From Linyphia triangularis (taxonomy: Eukaryota > Arthropoda > Arachnida > Araneae > Linyphiidae), in NCBI GenBank assembly GCA_963978545.1, contig OZ021722.1, forward strand, positions 3,972,001 through 4,036,000: a DNA stretch of 64,000 nt, written 5' to 3'. This document shows positions 59,314 through 64,000 of this stretch, in pieces. A program made the translations under genes and the position numbers. The notes below the pieces were generated by a model. It saw only the letters and a list, made by a program, of their open reading frames with translations. It made no database searches and had not been told where the DNA came from. Positions within the stretch are counted from its first letter, which is position 1, and every line of letters begins with the position of its first letter.

Positions 59314-59439
59314 TAAATAAATTTTGAAGCGCAGTTTGCCGCATATTTTACTAATAGAAATGTTTTGAATATTTTAAATTATATAAAAATTTGTAATGCA
59401 AATAAAGGATTTTTATTAAAAACTTCGTTTTTATGGGTT

Positions 59440-59640
59440 ATATTATTAAATCCGATATTGTTTGTGGCAACAAAACTAAGGAGAACTAATTAGCTCACTT
59501 GAAACCTGACAGATATAGATTCGCTGTCGTTAACAATGCTTTCTATTAAGATGTGGGTGCTGTCACTAAAAGGCCTCTTTTCCACACGTTTCTATTGCTG
59601 TCATATCCAAAACCATATTCACGCATCTACAAAAAGCTGC
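59440..59640. repeat. Interspersed repeat shared with 48530 and 63400
   Basis: The block around GAAACCTGACAGATATAGAT and AATGCTTTCTATTAAGA corresponds to 48560-48620 and, inverted, to 63440-63510. It is a dispersed family with unknown ends. Confidence 0.5.
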
Positions 59641-59733
59641 AATCCCATATAGAAAACTTTGTAACCCCCCCCCCACTTGGTCAAAAGTGTGTGGTCCGGT
59701 GTTCGTCCCCATTTAATGCTTGGACATGAGCAT

Positions 59734-59935
59734 TAGAGGTCGGAAATATCGATCAAAATAAATATCGATACTATATCGTTGCATAGGAAAAAATATCGAT
59801 ACATGATTTATTTATTTTTTTCTTTTATTCGATTTTTAATTTTGCCAGAAACAAAGTTTTTCGGGGCAAATTTCCACTTTTCATGATTGCTTTTTTGTAA
59901 GGTGACTACTTTTTCAACTGAAATGGATCTATTTA

Positions 59936-59973
<38 letters not shown>

Positions 59974-60285
59974 CGTTTAATTGGTGCAGTGATTTAAAAG
60001 AAAAATTTAGATAATTTTGAATAGCTTTTAAGTGTATGGCAAAATATTGAATATTGGTGACATTTTAACTGTCTCTCAGCCAAGTTCAAACTTTAGTTTT
60101 GAAGTTTTTGAAAATGGAATAAAGAAAATCGAAAAAAATACAAGGAACTACCAAACGATCATCAAAAAAGTAAAAATATTTGAAAATATCGATATATCCG
60201 TGACTTTTATCGATATTTGTAATATCGATGTTTTTTTAGAAATATCGATAAAAATATCGTCGTATCGATATATCGCCGACCTCTA
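59734..60285. mobile_element. hAT-like MITE, ATATCGAT family, copy 2 (552 bp)
   Basis: Termini are TAGAGGTCGGAAATATCGAT and the complement of ATATCGCCGACCTCTA. The 8-bp duplication ATGAGCAT lies at 59726-59733 and 60286-60293. It shares an internal block with copy 1 (6054-6718). A long A-run (59938-59970) is private. Confidence 0.85.
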
Positions 60286-60293
60286 ATGAGCAT

Positions 60294-60348
60294 GCGCATG
60301 ATCCGCCTGCTCGTATAAAAAGAGATTCATGCTGATGTGGTAAATATA

Positions 60349-60385
<37 letters not shown>

Positions 60386-61457
60386 TTGTAATGAGCTTGG
60401 GCTTAAGGCCTAGGATAAACTCTACATCTACCTTAAGCTGATTATTATTCTATTAAAATTTTTGCTTTTATAGTTAATTTTTTTTATCTAATTAAAGCTT
60501 TTTCGATGCATACTTTGTATGACTGAGTGGCGGAGATTATGGTGAGGGGAGAAGGGGGGGAAACAGCTGTCACCTCACTTTTTTAAACTTTTAGATGTTT
60601 TGTAAGCAATATCGTAAGTAATATTGCTAATGGTAGAAGGGGGGAATTCTCAAAAGTTGGTGATAAGTGCACCCCCTTCCCCACCCCTCAACGGTTAATT
60701 TTATAATTTCGTATCCTGTAATAAAAAATATTAACTAGTAAGGAAATAATTTATACTTCTTAACACTAAATTGAACAAGAGTTCAAATTTTATAGTTATT
60801 TTAATGAATATTTTGCGACTTAGTTTTTTTTTACATGGAAGTAAATTATAAAGTGAGGCAATAATTAAATATTTTAATACATACCTGTATTTAGATTTAA
60901 ATAGTGTTCTAAATGTGCATACTTTCATGAAATTAAATCAATCGAGAAATCTAAAATGCTTTTTTCTTTTTTAAATAGCTTGACTTTATATGAAACAAGA
61001 TTAGAAATTTAACTTAAAAGAAAGTTTCTCCAAAGTTAAATGTAACTGTATTTGTTAATAAAAATACTTATATCTTTATACAAAGTAGTATAATATGTTT
61101 TTATAAAATGTTGATATGTATATATACATTAACCATAAATATTTTTTTATATTTGTAAACTTTAAATCACTTTTTCTCAGTGTCACTACATTAAAAGGTA
61201 AATGTTATTTTTCTTTGGTAGTTTTCAGCAGGATTAAGTGTTTTTAAAAGTGAAGGGATGGATTTCAGAGGCTGACCCTAAAAAAACCTCTCTCTATGTG
61301 CGCGTTCGGTAAATTGACACAATTCTTGTTATCTCTTCAAAAATTCTTTTTACTGCAGTTTTGAAAATATTACTCCCCTTTAACATCTCCATAACTTTGA
61401 GAAATTGGATTTATGACACTGGTAAGAAACGAGCTGCAATTGTTGAATTCCTTGTAT
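60294..61457. other. Unassigned AT-rich DNA
   Basis: An A-run at 60354-60382 and a hAT-end-like GAGTGGCGGAG near 60525 without a partner. No gene was recognised. Confidence 0.4.
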
Positions 61458-61471
61458 CTGAAAATAATTGG

Positions 61472-61653
61472 GCCAACCAAACGGTATGGTGGTTAGCGTG
61501 CTAGCTTCTAGACCTGCGAGGTTGCGGGTTCCGAGTCCCGTGTTAGGCATGGGTGTTTGTAAATATATGTTGGCTTGTCTAATGACGAATGTTTCGGCGC
61601 ATTATAGCCCTCGTGTTGGTGACGGCGCCAGATAATCTGAAAACAACCAACCA
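61472..61653 (+). mobile_element. SINE copy with ~14-bp duplication
   Basis: CTGAAAATAATTGG (61458-61471) and CTGAAAATAATTTGG (from 61655) flank it. It ends ACAACCAACCAA. Confidence 0.88.
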
Positions 61654-61822
61654 ACTGAAAATAATTTGGATTCACATGGATTTCATCGACAACAGCAGCA
61701 AGCGTACCCTTCACGCTGGCCTTATTAGAAATATTTTTTACAAAATTCTATTTAATGATATTTCTTTTTGTCTCAAAAAGATGATTTTTTTGCCTCTTTG
61801 GTTTCGCAGTGTTTAAAATATA

Positions 61823-61986
61823 GTTGGTTTTGGTTGTTTTCAGATTATCTGGCTATAATACGCCGAAACATTCGTCATTTGACGAGCTAACATACATTTA
61901 CAAACACCCATGCCTAACACGGGACTCGAACCCGTAACTTCGCGGTCTAGAAGCTAGTACGCTAACCACCATACCGTTTGGTCGGC
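61823..61986 (-). mobile_element. SINE copy with internal deletion
   Basis: The body jumps from CAGATTATCTGG to CTATAATACGCC, missing about 20 bp, and the tail is altered to GTTGGTTTTGGTTG. GTTTAAAA lies on both sides (61811-61818, 61987-61994). The B box is intact. Confidence 0.85.
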
Positions 61987-61994
61987 GTTTAAAA

Positions 61995-63992
61995 GATAGA
62001 GAACCCCAGTTCCAATGAATAAAGTAACTTTAAAAAGTTATAAAATTTTGCGTTAGCCGATGGCCTAAGGTAATAAAATAATATGTGTTAAAAATTGAAA
62101 TAAAATATAGAATTTGTCCATTTAGTATTTTTGGATGAAGCATTCAAAAATGCATTTGTGGATCAATGTGTCCCTCCGTTTATTTAAAGGATGAAATAAA
62201 TTACAAAGTTTTTTTCCTTCCGACTATTTTAGTTAGTGCCAGTACAAAATAGTAATATTACATCATTTCTATGAAAAATTAAACTTCCGAAGTGAAAAAA
62301 AGAATTATATCTCAATGCAATTCGCATTTCGTTTTTGTACAAAAATACAGCTTCGTCGGGAAAAAAGATTGTTATATTTACATTCTTGGAAAGTTAATTA
62401 AAAATCTAAGGACAAATATCTAGAATTATTTAACATGTTCACCACATTTTTTTGTCACGGTTCTTTTTATTAATTTATTTTCGGTAATTCTTTTATAAAC
62501 ATAAATCATAATTAAATAAATTCTTTTAAGCAATAGTATAAGTAAAAAAAAAAAAAAAAAATGATCTCGCTGATGCAGTAAAATTTTTCATAACTTTCCG
62601 GCACTTTTTTTCTTCTTTTTTTTTGTCTGCAAAACTTACAATTTGCACTTACTTCAATAATACATATGCCAACGGTTTCGAAACTAAAGTTTCAATCAAC
62701 AAAGTTGCTTCAATTCTCATATAAACCCAAACAAATTAGCAGTCGCCAACGGATATCGTTTTTTCATAATAGAATGTTGATTAGAACCATTTCATTTCTG
62801 AATGAATGGGCAGGTCAGATGTTACTCTTTTTTTTTGCACGTGTGATAAAAATGTATGGAAAAACGGTTATGAGGATGGGTATTTCGGTTTGGGAGCGTC
62901 GAATTCGGGAAGTTTCTTTAAAGGAATCTCTGAAGAGCAAGACAGTTTTTAATGTCTGAAGACCCAACAAATTTAAAATTGATTGATAGACGCACGCTTC
63001 AGTGATGAAAAGAAAGGGCATTCCTTTAAAAGATAAATATAATATAATAATCCATAAAAACAAAGATTTCATAATCCTTTATATGTATTGCCAATTTTTA
63101 TATTCATTAACATAGCACCGTTTCTGTTGCCAGCGTGTGCTTAGTGTCTAATTTTATCTAATTCTAATAATCTAATCTAATCTAAACATCTAATTTTAAA
63201 TATTAAAAACATCTATAACAGCAAAAATGTGCCGCTAACTACGTTTCGACATTTATTTAAGAATGTAATTTTATGCATTCACACGTCCAGTTATTTTTTT
63301 TATTTTTTTATTTATTCCGATTAAAATAATCTTGACAACAGGAAAGAGTTTCATTCAAGAGTTCATATTTGCAATTTATTTGAGATTTATTAGCATTCCA
63401 AAACGATTATAGAAACGTACGTGAAAGCGACCTTTTTAGTGACAGCCTCCAAAATTCGATTGAATGCTTTGTCATTGACATCGAATCTATCTGCCAAGTT
63501 TCGACTTGAACAAATGACTTTCAAGTGGGTAAATTAGGCTTCCGTAGATTTGCCCGGCGCACACACACACAAAATCAAAGTTAATATAAGGGATTTAAAT
63601 AATAATAAAAAAAAAAAGCTTAGTTGCCACGATGCGATTAGGATGGAACCCCCCCTCACTTTAGGACACCCCCTTCCCCTTTCTGCAACTCCCTTTCTCA
63701 CATCTTGGGTGGTGTGGACGGTAATAGCACTTCGAATTTTGTCCCTGACCTTCGCCTCTCCACAGCCATAAATATCGGTAGCTTCAGAAACCAGCAAAGG
63801 GGTGGTGACTGATACATATAAAGGGGGAGGGAGGAAGGAGAGGGGGGATTCTCTCTTCCGATAACTGCACAAATTGTACAAAAGGGAAAACAAGAATTGA
63901 AAATGGTTGGAACAAAAGGATAGTGAAGCTATAGAGAAGTATAAGTCTAACAACAAATTCCTCCCCCCCCAAAAAAAAAAATAGTTTTTCAA
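61995..63992. other. Unassigned DNA with dispersed repeats
   Basis: 63060-63240 repeats 17640-17760. 63400-63530 is the inverse of the 59440-59640 repeat. The minus-strand frame 63534-63992 spans pyrimidine-rich low-complexity sequence. No gene was recognised. Confidence 0.4.
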
Positions 63993-64000
63993 GAAATCCT

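Noticed and set aside
60520..60560. hAT left end (GAGTGGCGGAG)
   Set aside because: The first bases do not fit CAGTGG and no right end or duplication was found.
2186..61714. Many open frames with near-identical peptides containing SSLDKPTYIYKHPCLTRD
   Set aside because: They are all translations of the tRNA-derived SINE in one frame, not a gene family.

Overview
The window is AT-rich, intron- and repeat-dominated eukaryotic DNA with no operons, ribosome-binding sites or CRISPR. GT-AG introns, AATAAA signals, tRNA-derived SINEs, Helitrons, hAT, pogo and piggyBac-like elements mark it as an invertebrate metazoan, perhaps an arthropod; the species cannot be fixed from sequence alone.

Layout. 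0-9.5 kb: MITE-scale elements (piggyBac-like with TTAA, hAT-like with 8-bp duplications, pogo-like with TA), a ~200-bp tandem array, a 190-bp hairpin and foldback elements. 9.5-16.1 kb: minisatellite, diverged duplication, SINEs, and a Helitron (14759-16138) filled with ~140-bp repeats. 18.3-25.7 kb: the only host-gene candidate, three phase-compatible exons on the + strand encoding a predicted 94-aa single-pass membrane protein; its introns hold SINEs, an LTR-like segment and microsatellites. 27.0-31.8 kb: a complete hAT transposon with an apparently intact three-exon, 799-aa transposase. 31.9-33.4 kb: a second Helitron with 148-bp repeats. 35.2-44.3 kb: a deeply nested structure (Helitron, SINE, hAT-Y, hAT-Z, then hAT-X and another SINE, plus a solo LTR), rearranged by an inversion between two hAT copies. 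44.5-53.3 kb: an 8.8-kb hAT element with a degraded 5' coding part. 55-64 kb: copies of an undescribed ~0.9-kb repeat, SINEs, a pogo-like MITE carrying a transposase tail, and a second copy of the ATATCGAT hAT MITE.

The strongest results rest on matching target-site duplications: these give exact element borders, the order of insertions, and one SINE copy in which two different tRNA-like heads moved together. The many near-identical short ORFs in the window are translations of one SINE family and are not genes.
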